A DNA stretch of 64,000 nt. It comes from Sporosarcina ureilytica (lineage in GTDB: Bacteria; Bacillota; Bacilli; Bacillales_A; Planococcaceae). Where the stretch lies: assembly GCF_001753205.1 (NCBI RefSeq), contig NZ_CP017560.1, forward strand, positions 868,001 to 932,000, written 5' to 3'. Both the position numbers and the translations under genes were made by a program. The stretch's first letter is position 1. Each line of letters opens with the position of its first letter. Shown piece by piece: positions 10,794-20,792 of the stretch. The notes beneath the pieces were generated by a model that ran no database searches, was not told the origin of the DNA, and saw only the letters and a list, made by a program, of their open reading frames with translations.

Positions 10794-11447
10794 ATGACTA
10801 AAAAAATTACGACATTATTGTTTGATTTTGATGGAACTTTATTGGATACGAATGAGTTAATTATTCGGACATTCGGGCATGTATTGAATAAACATTATCC
10901 AGGACAGTATGGCAGAGAAGAGATTTTACCTTTTTTAGGCCCTACATTACATGAAACATTCGGTTCGATTAACCCGGAAAAGACTGAACAGCTTGTCAGT
11001 GAATATCGTGAATGGAATATCGCCAATCATGATGAACTGTCAAAGGAATTTGACGGTGTATCTGAGACGCTTCGTTTACTAAAAGCTGAAGGGTATAAAA
11101 TGGCAATCGTGTCGACGAAGAAAAATAATATGGTACATAAAGGATTAGACCTGTTAGAGGCGGGCAATGTTTTTGATACGGTTATCGGACTTGATGATGT
11201 GTCAAAACCGAAACCAGATCCTGAGCCGATCTTGCTGGCGCTAGAACGACTAGGTGCGGACAGGGAAGAAGCATTGATGATAGGTGACAATTACCACGAC
11301 ATTGTAGGCGGGCAGAATGCTGGTGTGCAAACGGCTGGTGTAGCTTGGTCGGTAAAAGGTGAGGATTTCTTACAAGAGTATAACCCGGACTATATGTTAC
11401 AACATATTAGTGATTTACTTCCTCTTCTAAAGGGAGAACAAGGATGA
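10794..11447 (+). CDS. ppaX: Pyrophosphatase PpaX (HAD family)
   Basis: PpaX hydrolyses the pyrophosphate that HprK releases when it dephosphorylates Ser46-phosphorylated HPr. The 217-aa HAD hydrolase has motif I DFDGTLLDTN at residues 9-18, motif II VSTKK near 102, and motif III/IV KPKPDPEP with GDNYHDI near 165. A good AGGAG site lies upstream. Its position after hprK-lgt supports PpaX over a general phosphoglycolate phosphatase. The stop overlaps the start of the next gene by 4 nt. Confidence 0.9.
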   Translation: MTKKITTLLFDFDGTLLDTNELIIRTFGHVLNKHYPGQYGREEILPFLGPTLHETFGSINPEKTEQLVSEYREWNIANHDELSKEFDGVSETLRLLKAEGYKMAIVSTKKNNMVHKGLDLLEAGNVFDTVIGLDDVSKPKPDPEPILLALERLGADREEALMIGDNYHDIVGGQNAGVQTAGVAWSVKGEDFLQEYNPDYMLQHISDLLPLLKGEQG

Positions 11448-11968
11448 GAAGGACGGAGCGATACCGTGCAAAAGGCGGTGCAAATTCGCTTTGGCATATT
11501 TATCGAACAGTACCGTTTTGGAAAGTGGCAAAAAACTTCGCAATCATTCAATTATCGCGCTATACCCCATTTATTCCTGTTAAGAATTTTTTGTTTCGAA
11601 CGTTTTTGAGAATGAAAATTGGGGAGAAAACTTCGTTTGCGTTAATGGTCATGCCCGATGTCATGTTCCCTGAACGAATCACTGTAGGTGATAATTCAAT
11701 TATCGGCTATAATACAACAATTCTTGCGCATGAATATTTAATTGATGAATATAGGATTGGTGACGTCGTAATTGGGGAAAACGTATTAATAGGCGCGAAT
11801 ACAACCATCTTGCCAGGCGTACAAATTGGTGACAATGCGATTGTTTCAGCAGCAACACTCGTGAACCGAGATATTCCACCGGGCGTCTTTGCTGGTGGTA
11901 ACCCCGTTCGAATTATTTATACGAAAGAAGAAATGGAGAAACGTCACGAACAATTTTCACTTGAATAA
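11444..11968 (+). CDS. Acyltransferase with hexapeptide-repeat fold (YvoF-like)
   Basis: A 174-aa protein of the left-handed beta-helix acyltransferase family. Imperfect hexapeptide units begin near residue 80 (VGDNSIIGYNTTILAHE) and continue through IGENVLIGANTTILPGVQIG to the capping segment GGNPVRI. The N-terminal half is basic and amphipathic (WKVAKNFAIIQLSRY). It occupies the yvoF place after ppaX and overlaps that gene by ATGA, so it is translationally coupled. The acceptor substrate is not known; an O-acetyl transfer to a sugar or envelope component is the likeliest role. Confidence 0.82.
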   Translation: MRRTERYRAKGGANSLWHIYRTVPFWKVAKNFAIIQLSRYTPFIPVKNFLFRTFLRMKIGEKTSFALMVMPDVMFPERITVGDNSIIGYNTTILAHEYLIDEYRIGDVVIGENVLIGANTTILPGVQIGDNAIVSAATLVNRDIPPGVFAGGNPVRIIYTKEEMEKRHEQFSLE

Positions 11969-12002
11969 ATTAGTTTGAGATGATTCGAATTCACTTGCTG
12001 TA

Positions 12003-12050
12003 TGCTATACTAAGCATAATGAATAGAAGGATGGCAAAGATTCATCCTTC
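12003..12050 (+). promoter_or_regulatory. Extended -10 promoter and 5'-UTR hairpin before the TPR gene
   Basis: TGcTATACT at 12003-12011 is an extended -10 element. Within the predicted leader, GAAGGATG (12026-12033) and CATCCTTC (12043-12050) form a perfect 8-bp stem with a 9-nt loop. There is no proper T-run, so it is more likely a leader structure than a terminator. Confidence 0.5.
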
Positions 12051-12071
12051 TTATGTTTCGGGGGAATTTGA

Positions 12072-13586
12072 TTGAATAAGAAGCGAGTTTCAGAAAATAG
12101 GAAAGTTATATCGTTCATCCCAGACGGTGAATTTTATTATAAAAAAGCGATTCAAGCGATGCAACGAGACAGTTTTGAAGAGGCGCATAAATATTTGAAG
12201 CGGGCCACAGAGCTGAGTCCAGAAGATCCGTTAATTCTAATGCAATATGGTGTGCTCGTCATGGAAGAAGGACGCTTTCACGATGCACAAGAAATTTTAC
12301 AACAAGCCTATACGTTAGATACGAATGCGTCAGAAATAGTATTTTATTTGGCGGAAGTTCATGCACATCTCGGACTTTTATCAGAAGCTAAGGCATACGC
12401 TGAAAAATATTTATTGATGGATGTTAGTGGACCGTTTAACGATGAAGCGAAAGAAATTATTGATTTCGCCGAACAAAATGAGCCGTCATTGGATGAAGAA
12501 GATAGTGAGGTCTTATTGCTTCAAGAAAAGGCACGCCGACAAATGGAAACGGGAGAATTTAAAGAAGCCATTGATTTATTAGAGGCGATTATTACAGACT
12601 ATCCAGACTTTTGGGCAGCCTATAATAACTTAGCACTTGCTTACTTTTATGTTGGAAAAAAGAAGCAAGCAAATGATATTTTGCATGATGTGTTAGAACG
12701 GAACAAGGGAAATCTCCATGCATTATGTAATCTTGCAGTATTTTATTATTACGAAAAAAATGAGGAGCAATTAGCAGGGCTTCTCGAATTACTGATGAAG
12801 TTAAAGCCATACTTAGTGGAGCATCGATATAAATTAGGTGCGACGTTTGCGCTTGTTGGGAAGCATAAAGAGGCATTTTCTTTGTTACGTCAACTTCAAA
12901 AGCAAGGGTTTGAAGGAGATGCAGGTTTTTACTTCTGGCTATCTCATTCCGCATATTTTATGGGACATGAAACCATTGCTAGGAAGGCATACGCAACACT
13001 GCTCGAAATGGATCCAACAAAAGAAGGGTATGAGCCCTGGCGAGACATTGAAAAAGAGTTGTCTCCTGATACAGTGGAACAGGATCGACAGTTTTTACTT
13101 AATAAAATTCAAAACCAATATCGAAGTGAGAGAATGCTTGGATTTTATTTGCTTGGAAAATCGGCACATAAACAAGAGATACTTTCACATCCTTCCTATA
13201 TAAAGATTGAAGAATTAAGTGAAGTTGAAAAGTTGTTTTTGGCGAGCGGGATTCGTAATGAGTTATTACCTGAAGGGGCTTTCGAAAAAGCTTTCACCCG
13301 TGCCCTTGAAACGACAGAACTATTGTATGAACAGTACGGACCGTTGGACTATGAATCGACACATCTATTTCAAATGTGGTTTACACTTTGCGAAAAGGCA
13401 ATCAGTGTTTCGTATGAATTTCCGAATCCTGCTGCACTCGCATCTGCCGCTGATTATATGTTTCAATCCGCGAGATATTCCGGTGTGACAAAAATTGGGA
13501 TGGCGAGAAAGTATGGGGTTTCAACGCCGACTTTGACGAAATATGTCAATGAACTCATTGAATTTTTACCGCATTTAAATGGTTAA
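12072..13586 (+). CDS. Tetratricopeptide-repeat protein (YvcD-like)
   Basis: A 504-aa cytoplasmic protein made mostly of TPR helices: clear units lie near residues 18-51 (FYYKKAIQAMQRDSFEEAHKY), 52-85, 86-119 and 150-250. The C-terminal 100 residues include an HTH-like tail (GMARKYGVSTPTLTKYVNEL), as in plant-type repeat-plus-DNA-binding proteins of this family. The TTG at 12072 is chosen because CGGGGG lies 8 nt upstream. In B. subtilis yvcD precedes trxB, as here. A scaffold role is likely, but partners are unknown. Confidence 0.78.
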   Translation: MNKKRVSENRKVISFIPDGEFYYKKAIQAMQRDSFEEAHKYLKRATELSPEDPLILMQYGVLVMEEGRFHDAQEILQQAYTLDTNASEIVFYLAEVHAHLGLLSEAKAYAEKYLLMDVSGPFNDEAKEIIDFAEQNEPSLDEEDSEVLLLQEKARRQMETGEFKEAIDLLEAIITDYPDFWAAYNNLALAYFYVGKKKQANDILHDVLERNKGNLHALCNLAVFYYYEKNEEQLAGLLELLMKLKPYLVEHRYKLGATFALVGKHKEAFSLLRQLQKQGFEGDAGFYFWLSHSAYFMGHETIARKAYATLLEMDPTKEGYEPWRDIEKELSPDTVEQDRQFLLNKIQNQYRSERMLGFYLLGKSAHKQEILSHPSYIKIEELSEVEKLFLASGIRNELLPEGAFEKAFTRALETTELLYEQYGPLDYESTHLFQMWFTLCEKAISVSYEFPNPAALASAADYMFQSARYSGVTKIGMARKYGVSTPTLTKYVNELIEFLPHLNG

Positions 13587-13638
13587 TCGCGTAAAAGTTC
13601 TTCGATAGGGAGCACTTGGGTAGTTGTAAGCATCAAAG

Positions 13639-13667
13639 TTGAATGGCTATCTTGAATCTTATAAGAT
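13639..13667 (+). promoter_or_regulatory. sigma-A promoter of trxB
   Basis: TTGAAT at 13639-13644 and TAAGAT at 13662-13667 are separated by 17 bp, about 35 bp upstream of the trxB start. Confidence 0.65.
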
Positions 13668-13675
13668 TTGAGTAG

Positions 13676-14653
<978 letters not shown>

Positions 14654-14695
14654 GACAAATTAATGTAGCTTTAATGTGGTTGTAACATGAATGCA

Positions 14696-14748
14696 ATATC
14701 AAAAGGATATACTAAAAGGGAAATATCAATTGACCCCCCTTTTGATAT
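14696..14748. repeat. 11-bp inverted repeat downstream of trxB
   Basis: ATATCAAAAGG (14696-14706) and CCTTTTGATAT (14738-14748) are perfect inverted arms 31 nt apart, placed between the trxB stop and its terminator. No function is recognised. Confidence 0.6.
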
Positions 14749-14760
14749 AGAATGATTTGA

Positions 14761-14797
14761 GCTATTTTCTGTCTTGTCACAGAAAATAGCTTTTTTA
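14761..14797 (+). terminator. trxB terminator
   Basis: GCTATTTTCTGT and ACAGAAAATAGC form a perfect 12-bp stem with a 6-nt loop, followed by TTTTTT. Confidence 0.93.
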
Positions 14798-14870
14798 GTG
14801 GGAAAATTCATAGGTTACATCATGGATAAATGTCATTTAAAATAAACGAAAAGTAAATTATGCCTTTCAA

Positions 14871-14900
14871 ATGACGAATGCTGGTTAAAATATGTATAAT
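14871..14900 (+). promoter_or_regulatory. Promoter of the yvcI-rapZ-glmR-whiA-crh operon
   Basis: ATGACG at 14871-14876 and a perfect TATAAT at 14895-14900, 18 bp apart, lie upstream of the Nudix gene. The promoter would sit inside the coding region if the longer in-frame start at 14878 were used, which supports the ATG at 14935. Confidence 0.65.
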
Positions 14901-14934
14901 AGAAGGTAGTGTATATAGAAATGGTGATGGAACG

Positions 14935-15408
14935 ATGCAACGAATCGCAAATTTATTAGTGTTAAAAGATAATCATGTTTTATTATTAAAAAAACCACGC
15001 CGCGGATGGTATGTCGCACCAGGTGGAAAAGTAAATCCGGGTGAGTCAATATATGAAGCGGCCGTAAGGGAATTTACAGAGGAAACGGGAACGACGCCGA
15101 TTACTCCTCATTTAAAAGGTACTTACACAATGGTCATTCAAGATGAAAAAGAGCAGATTGTGAAAGATGAGTGGATGCTTTTTACATTTATCGCATATGA
15201 TTTACAAGGCACACCGTTTGAAAAGACGATTGAAGGCGAACTGGAATGGCATCCTGTTGAAAATTTACAAACCCTTCCAATGGCTGAAGGCGATCGGACC
15301 AACTTATTGTTTGCTGTTTCAAATCAAGGCATGCAATATGGAACGTTTACGTACACAGAGCAATTCCAATTATTAAGTGAGAGAATTCAAAATTCCGAGG
15401 AAGGATGA
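14935..15408 (+). CDS. Nudix hydrolase (YvcI-like)
   Basis: A 157-aa Nudix-family pyrophosphohydrolase that cleaves a nucleoside-diphosphate-linked substrate; the true substrate is unknown. The Nudix box GX5EX7REUXEEXGU is present as GGKVNPGESIYEAAVREFTE followed by ETG, near residues 33-55. The start MQRIANLLVLKDNHVLLLKKPRRGWYVAPGG fits YvcI of Bacillus, and GGTGATGG lies just upstream of the ATG at 14935. It is the first gene of a five-gene operon and lies 6 nt before rapZ. Confidence 0.85.
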   Translation: MQRIANLLVLKDNHVLLLKKPRRGWYVAPGGKVNPGESIYEAAVREFTEETGTTPITPHLKGTYTMVIQDEKEQIVKDEWMLFTFIAYDLQGTPFEKTIEGELEWHPVENLQTLPMAEGDRTNLLFAVSNQGMQYGTFTYTEQFQLLSERIQNSEEG

Positions 15409-15414
15409 TGGGGA

Positions 15415-16305
15415 TTGGCTGAAGTAATAAATTATAACGATGATGTAGAATTAGTTATTATTACTGGGATGTCGGGCGCAGGAAAAACAGTTGCGATGCA
15501 AAGTTTTGAAGACCTTGGATTTTATTGTATAGACAATTTACCTCCCGAGTTACTCGTAACTTTTCTAGATTTAATGATGAAGTCTGAAAATAAAATGAGA
15601 CGGATTGCGGCTGTCATGGATACACGCGGCGGAGATTTATTTGATTCGCTTATTGGTGCACTCGATGAATTAAGCCGAACGAACGGCGTCTCTTGGCGTA
15701 TTTTATTTTTAGATGCCGATGACGAAACACTTGTGAGACGTTATAAAGAGAGTAGACGTTCTCATCCACTTGCTGAAGGTGGACTTCCACTTACGGGGAT
15801 ACAAAAAGAACGTGAACTCTTATCGGAATTACGCGGACATGCGCGTTCGATTTACAATACATCTAATTTACACCCTCGAAAATTACGCGAAAAAATCATT
15901 GAGGAATTTTCTACGAAGCAAGATGCTTTATTCACTGTGAACTTTATATCATTCGGATTTAAACATGGTATGCCGATTGACGCAGACGTTGTATTTGACG
16001 TACGCTTCCTACCTAACCCATTTTATATTGAAGAGTTAAGGCCGAAAACAGGGTTGCAAAGTGAAGTGTCTGAATACGTATTAAAATGGGGCGAAACAAA
16101 ACAACTCATCGAAAAGTTAACGGATTTATTTAAGTTTCTCATTCCTCAATATAAAAACGAAGGTAAATCACAAGTTGTCATTGCATTTGGTTGTACAGGA
16201 GGACAGCATCGTTCAGTAACGTTAGCTGAATTCTTTGGGGAGTATTTTCAAGAGGAATATAAAACGCTTATTACACACCGTGATATTCAGTTGAGAAAGG
16301 ATTAA
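15415..16305 (+). CDS. rapZ: RNase adapter / nucleotide-binding protein RapZ
   Basis: A 296-aa protein of the RapZ (YvcJ) family. It has the N-terminal P-loop GMSGAGKT near 18-25, DNLPPELL near 41-48 and the C-terminal conserved stretch [15 protein letters not shown] near 263. In enterobacteria RapZ governs GlmS levels through small RNAs; in Bacillus it binds nucleotides and affects competence. The TTG at 15415 is chosen, with AGGAAGG 9 nt upstream overlapping the end of the Nudix gene. It is followed 4 nt later by glmR. Confidence 0.93.
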   Translation: MAEVINYNDDVELVIITGMSGAGKTVAMQSFEDLGFYCIDNLPPELLVTFLDLMMKSENKMRRIAAVMDTRGGDLFDSLIGALDELSRTNGVSWRILFLDADDETLVRRYKESRRSHPLAEGGLPLTGIQKERELLSELRGHARSIYNTSNLHPRKLREKIIEEFSTKQDALFTVNFISFGFKHGMPIDADVVFDVRFLPNPFYIEELRPKTGLQSEVSEYVLKWGETKQLIEKLTDLFKFLIPQYKNEGKSQVVIAFGCTGGQHRSVTLAEFFGEYFQEEYKTLITHRDIQLRKD

Positions 16306-16309
16306 TCCG

Positions 16310-17281
16310 ATGATTCGTTCTAAAGAAAAGAAAGTGGTCATTTTCGGTGGCGGAACAGGGTTATCGACATTAGTCCGCGGGTTAAAGAAATTCCCGATAG
16401 ACATTACTGCTGTTGTCACTGTGGCGGACGATGGTGGGAGTTCAGGGAGGCTGCTCAATGAATACGATATCCCGCCTCCCGGCGATGTTCGTAACGTAAT
16501 GGCAGCATTGTCTGACGTAGAACCGCTCATCGAAAAAATGTTTCAATACAGATTTGCAAGCTCAGAAAGTTTAAAAGGGCATTCTCTTGGAAATTTAATG
16601 CTGGCTGCCTTGACAAATATTACAGGCGATTTTGCAAGAGCTGTCGAGCAAATGAGTCATATATTAAATATCAAAGGGAAAGTTCTTCCTGCTGCAAATC
16701 AAAGAATTACGTTGCATGGTGAACTGGAAGATGGCACAATTGTAACTGGCGAATCTAAAATACCCGTTTACGGAAGAAGAATTCGCCGTGTTTATTTAAC
16801 ACCTGAAGAAGTTCGACCTCTTCCAGAAACTGTAGAGACGATTATGAATGCAGACTTAGTTGTTTTTGGTCCAGGTAGTCTATACACAAGTATATTACCG
16901 ACAATTCTTGTTAGAGATATTCGGGATGCGGTTATCTCTTGTTCAGCTAAAAAAGTGTATATTTGTAATTTAACAACGCAAGCTGGAGAGACTCTAGAAT
17001 ATACTGCTTCTGAGCATGTCCAAGCTTTATATGACCATGCTGGCGAAGCGTTTATCGATACAGTATTATTAAATACTGCCGATTTTACATCATTGCTTGA
17101 TTGTGGCGCGTATGAAGGGCCTCCGCGGCCAGTAGAACATGATTTAGAGGAATTAAGAAAGTTAGTGCCTCATGTAGTTCAAAAAGATATCGCAGTCATG
17201 GTAGATGGCCATATTCGCCATAAATCAGAAAAAGTAGCGACTTGGCTGATGGACTATATGGAAAACACATTGAATCCTTAA
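16310..17281 (+). CDS. glmR: GlmR/YvcK gluconeogenesis and cell-wall factor
   Basis: A 323-aa CofD-like protein of the YvcK/GlmR (MgfK) family, needed for growth and normal cell shape on gluconeogenic carbon sources; it binds UDP-GlcNAc and stimulates GlmS in Bacillus. It shows the Rossmann-type FGGGTGLSTL near 12-21, DDGGSSGRL near 42, GDVRNVMAAL near 61 and FGPGSLYTSILP near 188. It sits between rapZ and whiA with short spacing. The ATG at 16310 follows AAAGGA. Confidence 0.95.
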   Translation: MIRSKEKKVVIFGGGTGLSTLVRGLKKFPIDITAVVTVADDGGSSGRLLNEYDIPPPGDVRNVMAALSDVEPLIEKMFQYRFASSESLKGHSLGNLMLAALTNITGDFARAVEQMSHILNIKGKVLPAANQRITLHGELEDGTIVTGESKIPVYGRRIRRVYLTPEEVRPLPETVETIMNADLVVFGPGSLYTSILPTILVRDIRDAVISCSAKKVYICNLTTQAGETLEYTASEHVQALYDHAGEAFIDTVLLNTADFTSLLDCGAYEGPPRPVEHDLEELRKLVPHVVQKDIAVMVDGHIRHKSEKVATWLMDYMENTLNP

Positions 17282-17306
17282 GCAATAGTAGGAAGGAGGG
17301 GAAACG

Positions 17307-18254
17307 ATGTCGTTCGCTTCAAGAACTAAAAAAGAATTGACACAAATTGAAGCAGATGAATGTTGTATACGTGCAGAAGTTGCAGCATTTATCCGCATGA
17401 ATGGTGCACTTTCATTTTCCAATAAGAAATTAAGTTTAGATGCACAGACTGAAAACGCTGCCATCGCAAGGCGACTTTACTCGAATTTGAGGCGACTTTA
17501 TCCTTATAAAATCGAATTGCTCGTAAGGAAAAAGATGCAATTAAAGAAAAATAACGTATATATTTGTCGAATTCGTGATGGGGCGAAACCGTTATTAAAA
17601 GACTTGCTCATCTTAACTGGAACATTTGAATTTAAAAATGAAATTTCACCAACCTTAATTGAAAAAGATTGTTGTAAACGAGCTTATTTACGGGGTGCAT
17701 TTCTTGCAGGTGGTTCGGTGAATAATCCAGAAACCTCTTCCTATCATCTTGAAATTTTTTCGATTTATAGAGAACATAGTGAAGCACTCGTTGAGTTAAT
17801 GAACACATATCGTTTAAACGCAAAATCAATCGAACGAAAAAATGGCTATATTGCTTACTTAAAAGAAGCAGAGAAAATTTCTGACTTTCTAGGTGTCGTC
17901 GGCGCACATGTTGGGTTGATGAAATTTGAAGATGTACGAATTATACGCGACATGAGAAATAGCGTAAATCGACTCGTTAATTGTGAGACAGCTAATTTAA
18001 ACAAAACAATTGGCGCTGCCCAACGACAAGTGAATAACATCGAATTTATTCAACGAACAATAGGGCTTGATCAATTACCAGAACGTTTACAAGAGATTGC
18101 ACGTTTGCGACTAGAACATCAGGATATTACACTAAAAGAACTTGGTGAACTTGTTACAGGTGTAAAAGTAAGTAAATCGGGTGTCAATCATAGATTAAGA
18201 AAAATAGAAGAAATTGCGGATAATCTCCGAACTGGAGGACTAGGAACTACATAA
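17307..18254 (+). CDS. whiA: DNA-binding protein WhiA
   Basis: A 315-aa WhiA protein. It has an N-terminal LAGLIDADG-like homing-endonuclease fold without catalytic activity ([16 protein letters not shown] near 128-143) and a C-terminal helix-turn-helix ([26 protein letters not shown] near 272-297, split here by spacing). In Bacillus it influences cell division and chromosome segregation. AGGAGGGGAAACG gives a strong ribosome site. It is fourth in the operon. Confidence 0.96.
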   Translation: MSFASRTKKELTQIEADECCIRAEVAAFIRMNGALSFSNKKLSLDAQTENAAIARRLYSNLRRLYPYKIELLVRKKMQLKKNNVYICRIRDGAKPLLKDLLILTGTFEFKNEISPTLIEKDCCKRAYLRGAFLAGGSVNNPETSSYHLEIFSIYREHSEALVELMNTYRLNAKSIERKNGYIAYLKEAEKISDFLGVVGAHVGLMKFEDVRIIRDMRNSVNRLVNCETANLNKTIGAAQRQVNNIEFIQRTIGLDQLPERLQEIARLRLEHQDITLKELGELVTGVKVSKSGVNHRLRKIEEIADNLRTGGLGTT

Positions 18255-18284
18255 TGCCGTGAGAATTAAAGGAGAGAGTGCCAA

Positions 18285-18542
18285 ATGGCAGAAAGAACAG
18301 TTACAGTAAATATGAAGCCTGGTTTACAGGCAAGACAAGCAGCGTTATTTGTCCAAGAAGCAAATCGCTTTTCAGCTGATGTATTTTTAAAGAGAGATGA
18401 TCGACAAGTGAATGCCAAAAGTATTATGGGCGTTATGAGTCTTGCAATTGCGAAAGGATCACAAATTACATTAATCGCGGAGGGTAATGATGAAGAACAA
18501 GCATTGGCTTCGCTTGCAGAGCTTGTTGAAAAAGAAAGTTAA
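18285..18542 (+). CDS. crh: Catabolite repression HPr-like protein Crh
   Basis: An 85-aa HPr-fold protein. The active-site His15 of HPr is replaced by Gln15 (GLQARQ), so it cannot carry phosphate from enzyme I. Ser46 is kept (NAKSIMG), so HprK can phosphorylate it to make a CcpA co-regulator. These two features separate Crh from PtsH. It is the last gene of the yvcI-rapZ-glmR-whiA operon, the known Crh position. Confidence 0.95.
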   Translation: MAERTVTVNMKPGLQARQAALFVQEANRFSADVFLKRDDRQVNAKSIMGVMSLAIAKGSQITLIAEGNDEEQALASLAELVEKES

Positions 18543-18572
18543 AGGTATAAATAAACAGCGGATTTTTATGTG

Positions 18573-18622
18573 AACTGCACCCTAATTATTGGATCACTCT
18601 AATTGTTAGGATGCAGTTTTAT
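18573..18622. terminator. Bidirectional terminator between crh and the TPM gene
   Basis: AACTGCACCCTAA (18573-18585) pairs with TTAGGATGCAGTT (18606-18618) with one mismatch, followed by TTATTT. It lies between convergent genes, so it may stop both transcripts. Confidence 0.65.
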
Positions 18623-18640
18623 TTATGGATCCTCCTTTGG

Positions 18641-19468
18641 TCACCAACTTCTTCCAGCGCCGCCTCCACCTCCGGAGCCGCCGCCCCCACCTCTGAATCC
18701 ACCGCCTCCGCCGAACCCGCCACTTCCACCGCCAAATGGTCCAGGGAAGAAAATAGGTCCACTACCTCTTGAACTTCTTCTTCCGCCAGGTCCACCTCTT
18801 CCGCCAGGCCCACCTCTTCCGCCAGGCCCTCCTCGGTTACTTAGAAATCGTATAAGTAAGTAAACGATGATGAGGATGATGATTGGAGAGATCCCGAAAC
18901 CTCTCGCATTCGATTGGGGAATGGGCGCTGTTTCAATCGTTCCATCCCAATCATATTCTTTTGCAATTTCATTATAAAAAACTTGATAGGCGTTCATGAT
19001 TGCTAGGTCGGGACGTCCTTCTCTTAAGTAAGGCATCGCGGTCTCATCTATGATGCGCCCCACTTTCCCGTCCGGTAAAACACCTTCAAGTCCATAGCCT
19101 GTCGTTAAAAAGAAATGCCGATTGCCACTTGAATTAGGTTCTGTTGTCACAACGAGCAATGCGCCATTGTCACTTTCTTTCGTTCCAAGTCCGTATTCTC
19201 GTAGTGCCTTTACTGCAAACTCTTCGACAGGCTCATCACCAATACTCGGTACAATTAACACACCAAGTTGCGCTGTCGTTCCGTCATCTAGTTGGATTGC
19301 ATAAGTCGTCAACTGTTCCTTTTGCTCTGCTGACAGTACATTTGCAAAGTCTTGAATATATATATGTCCTTTCGGTGCAGGAACATCAGCTGCCAATGCC
19401 ACTGCTGAAAAGGAGAATGCCATAAGCAAAAGTATGCCAATTAGCCCCCGAAGGACGAATCGAATCAC
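18641..19468 (-). CDS. TPM-domain membrane protein with Gly-rich tail
   Basis: A 275-aa envelope protein. It has an N-terminal signal peptide (LRGLIGILLLMAFSFSAVAL to ALAA), a TPM_phosphatase-type domain near residues 35-155 (YIQDFANVLSAEQKEQL, TTGYGLEGVLPDG), and one transmembrane segment near 193-209. The cytoplasmic tail is Arg/Gly-rich, with three GGPGGRG units and then GGGG-rich sequence ending SGGGGGAGRSW. The TPM domain is usually linked to photosystem or envelope quality control; its role here is unknown. It starts with GTG and overlaps the end of lemA by 4 nt. The pairing of LemA with a TPM-domain protein is common. Confidence 0.87.
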   Translation of the reverse strand: MIRFVLRGLIGILLLMAFSFSAVALAADVPAPKGHIYIQDFANVLSAEQKEQLTTYAIQLDDGTTAQLGVLIVPSIGDEPVEEFAVKALREYGLGTKESDNGALLVVTTEPNSSGNRHFFLTTGYGLEGVLPDGKVGRIIDETAMPYLREGRPDLAIMNAYQVFYNEIAKEYDWDGTIETAPIPQSNARGFGISPIIILIIVYLLIRFLSNRGGPGGRGGPGGRGGPGGRRSSRGSGPIFFPGPFGGGSGGFGGGGGFRGGGGGSGGGGGAGRSW

Positions 19469-20043
19469 TCTTTGTCATCTCCAAAATCTACTTTTGGTGG
19501 TTCTTTTGCAGCTTCATCCGCTTTGAAATATTCTTTTTCATCAAAACCAAATATTGAGGCAACCAACTTACTCGGAAACCTTTTTACTTGTCGATTAAAA
19601 TTCGCAACTTCATGATTATAATCTTGTCGTGCGACGCCGATCCGATTTTCTGTACCGGCAAGTTCATCCATCAGTTGCTTAAAATTTTCATTCGCTTTTA
19701 AATCAGGATAATTTTCAACGACGACCAGTAATCGGCTTAGCGCACCAGACAATTCATCATTCGCCGCTGCTTGTTCTTCTGGACCCGCGGCACCCGCAAG
19801 TCTTGAACGTGCATCTGCAATATCCCCAAGTACCTCTTGTTCATGTGCTGCAAACCCTTTTACCGTGTTGACAAGGTTGGGGATTAAATCCATTCTTCTT
19901 TGCAATTGATTTTCAACCTGTGCGTACGACGCGTCAACGTTTTCCTCTAATGTCACAAACTTGTTGTAACTCGGTACAAGTATCACTGCGAGGAGCACAA
20001 CGATGCCTATGATTATTCCGAATGGTCCAAGTAATCTTTTCAA
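19465..20043 (-). CDS. lemA: LemA family protein
   Basis: A 192-aa LemA protein: one N-terminal membrane anchor (GPFGIIIGIVVLLAVILVP) followed by a helical domain with the conserved segments VDASYAQVENQLQRRMDLIPNL (split by family motif RRxDLIPNLV) and ETENRIGVARQDYN. The N-terminus lies outside the cell. The TTG at 20043 is chosen because AGGAG lies about 7 nt upstream; an upstream in-frame TTG at 20058 would put that site inside the gene. It forms an operon with the TPM-domain gene. Function is unknown. Confidence 0.88.
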   Translation of the reverse strand: MKRLLGPFGIIIGIVVLLAVILVPSYNKFVTLEENVDASYAQVENQLQRRMDLIPNLVNTVKGFAAHEQEVLGDIADARSRLAGAAGPEEQAAANDELSGALSRLLVVVENYPDLKANENFKQLMDELAGTENRIGVARQDYNHEVANFNRQVKRFPSKLVASIFGFDEKEYFKADEAAKEPPKVDFGDDKE

Positions 20044-20222
20044 AATACCACTCCTCAATGCTATGTTATTTTTACTTTACCCAATTTACTTGCCCTACTA
20101 AACTTACGCCCAATCATTTGGCTTTTTGACGATACTTTAATCATTTTTCAGTATTCCCATTCTTAACGTTATGCATATTATAGAAAACTCATGCACATAC
20201 TAAGAGATGGAGGTGGCGACAA

Positions 20223-20363
20223 ATGCCTAAAGAAAACCTGAATAAAAAACCGATTCAAGTCCCAGAAGACGTGGAACTCGGAACAGAATTCAATATACGA
20301 GAAGTAAGCAGAGACCAGCAGAAACATAAGCGAAAGCATAACGTCACATTAGATCCGCGTGAA
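20223..20363 (+). CDS. Small basic hypothetical protein, 46 aa
   Basis: A short reading frame with a very good ribosome site (GGAGGTGG, 6 nt upstream). It starts MPKENLNKKPIQVPEDVELG and ends in a Lys/Arg/His-rich tail. It is divergent from lemA and closed by a strong terminator 77 nt later, so it is probably expressed. No family is recognised. Confidence 0.55.
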
Positions 20364-20439
20364 AATCGATTTAATAAATAGGAATCACAAATGTTAAACG
20401 AATAGCGAGCCAAATTTACTAGTACGATTATTGATTGCA

Positions 20440-20479
20440 AAAAAAGACCTTGGCCATTGAGTCGGCAAAGGTCTTTTTA
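20440..20479 (+). terminator. Terminator after the 46-aa gene
   Basis: AAAAAGACCTT and AAGGTCTTTTT pair across a 15-nt loop, with a T-run at the end. Confidence 0.85.
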
Positions 20480-20583
20480 TAGGGATTTTACTTTTGGTTA
20501 AATTTCCCCTCATGTTGCAAAAAATGATTCAAATAATGAGAGTTACGACCAATCGATAGTAGGATATCATCATTTGGACAATA

Positions 20584-20612
20584 AAAAACCTTACAAATAT
20601 TTTGTAAGGTTT
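20584..20612 (-). terminator. Terminator of the tRNA-Arg transcript
   Basis: Read on the - strand, AAACCTTACAAAA pairs with TTTGTAAGGTTT and is followed by TTTTA. It lies 22 nt beyond the tRNA 3' end. Confidence 0.8.
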
Positions 20613-20633
20613 ACGTAGACTTATTTTAAATAA

Positions 20634-20705
20634 CGCCCTCGAGAGGAATCGAACCCCTATCGTAAGAACCGGAATCTTATGTGTTATCCGTTACACCACG
20701 AGGGC
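20634..20705 (-). tRNA. tRNA-Arg (anticodon CCG)
   Basis: A 72-nt cloverleaf on the - strand. Acceptor arms are GCCCTCG/CGAGGGC, the T-arm contains GTTCGATTC, and the anticodon stem TAAGA/TCTTA encloses the loop TTCCGGT. The anticodon CCG reads the Arg codon CGG. The 3' CCA is not encoded. It has its own promoter and terminator. Confidence 0.95.
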
Positions 20706-20740
20706 AATTGAAGTCGCCTTAATGATTGCGAACATGGTTA

Positions 20741-20769
20741 ATTATACTGTTCAAATTAATGATTTGCAA
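20741..20769 (-). promoter_or_regulatory. Promoter of tRNA-Arg
   Basis: On the - strand TTGCAA and a perfect TATAAT are separated by 17 bp, 36 bp upstream of the mature tRNA 5' end. Confidence 0.75.
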
Positions 20770-20792
20770 GGTCTTTTTGAAAAAGCGTTATA

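Noticed and set aside
18619..18863. Pro- or Gly-rich frames on other strands of the TPM gene tail
   Set aside because: They are shadows of the Gly-rich codons of the TPM-domain protein.
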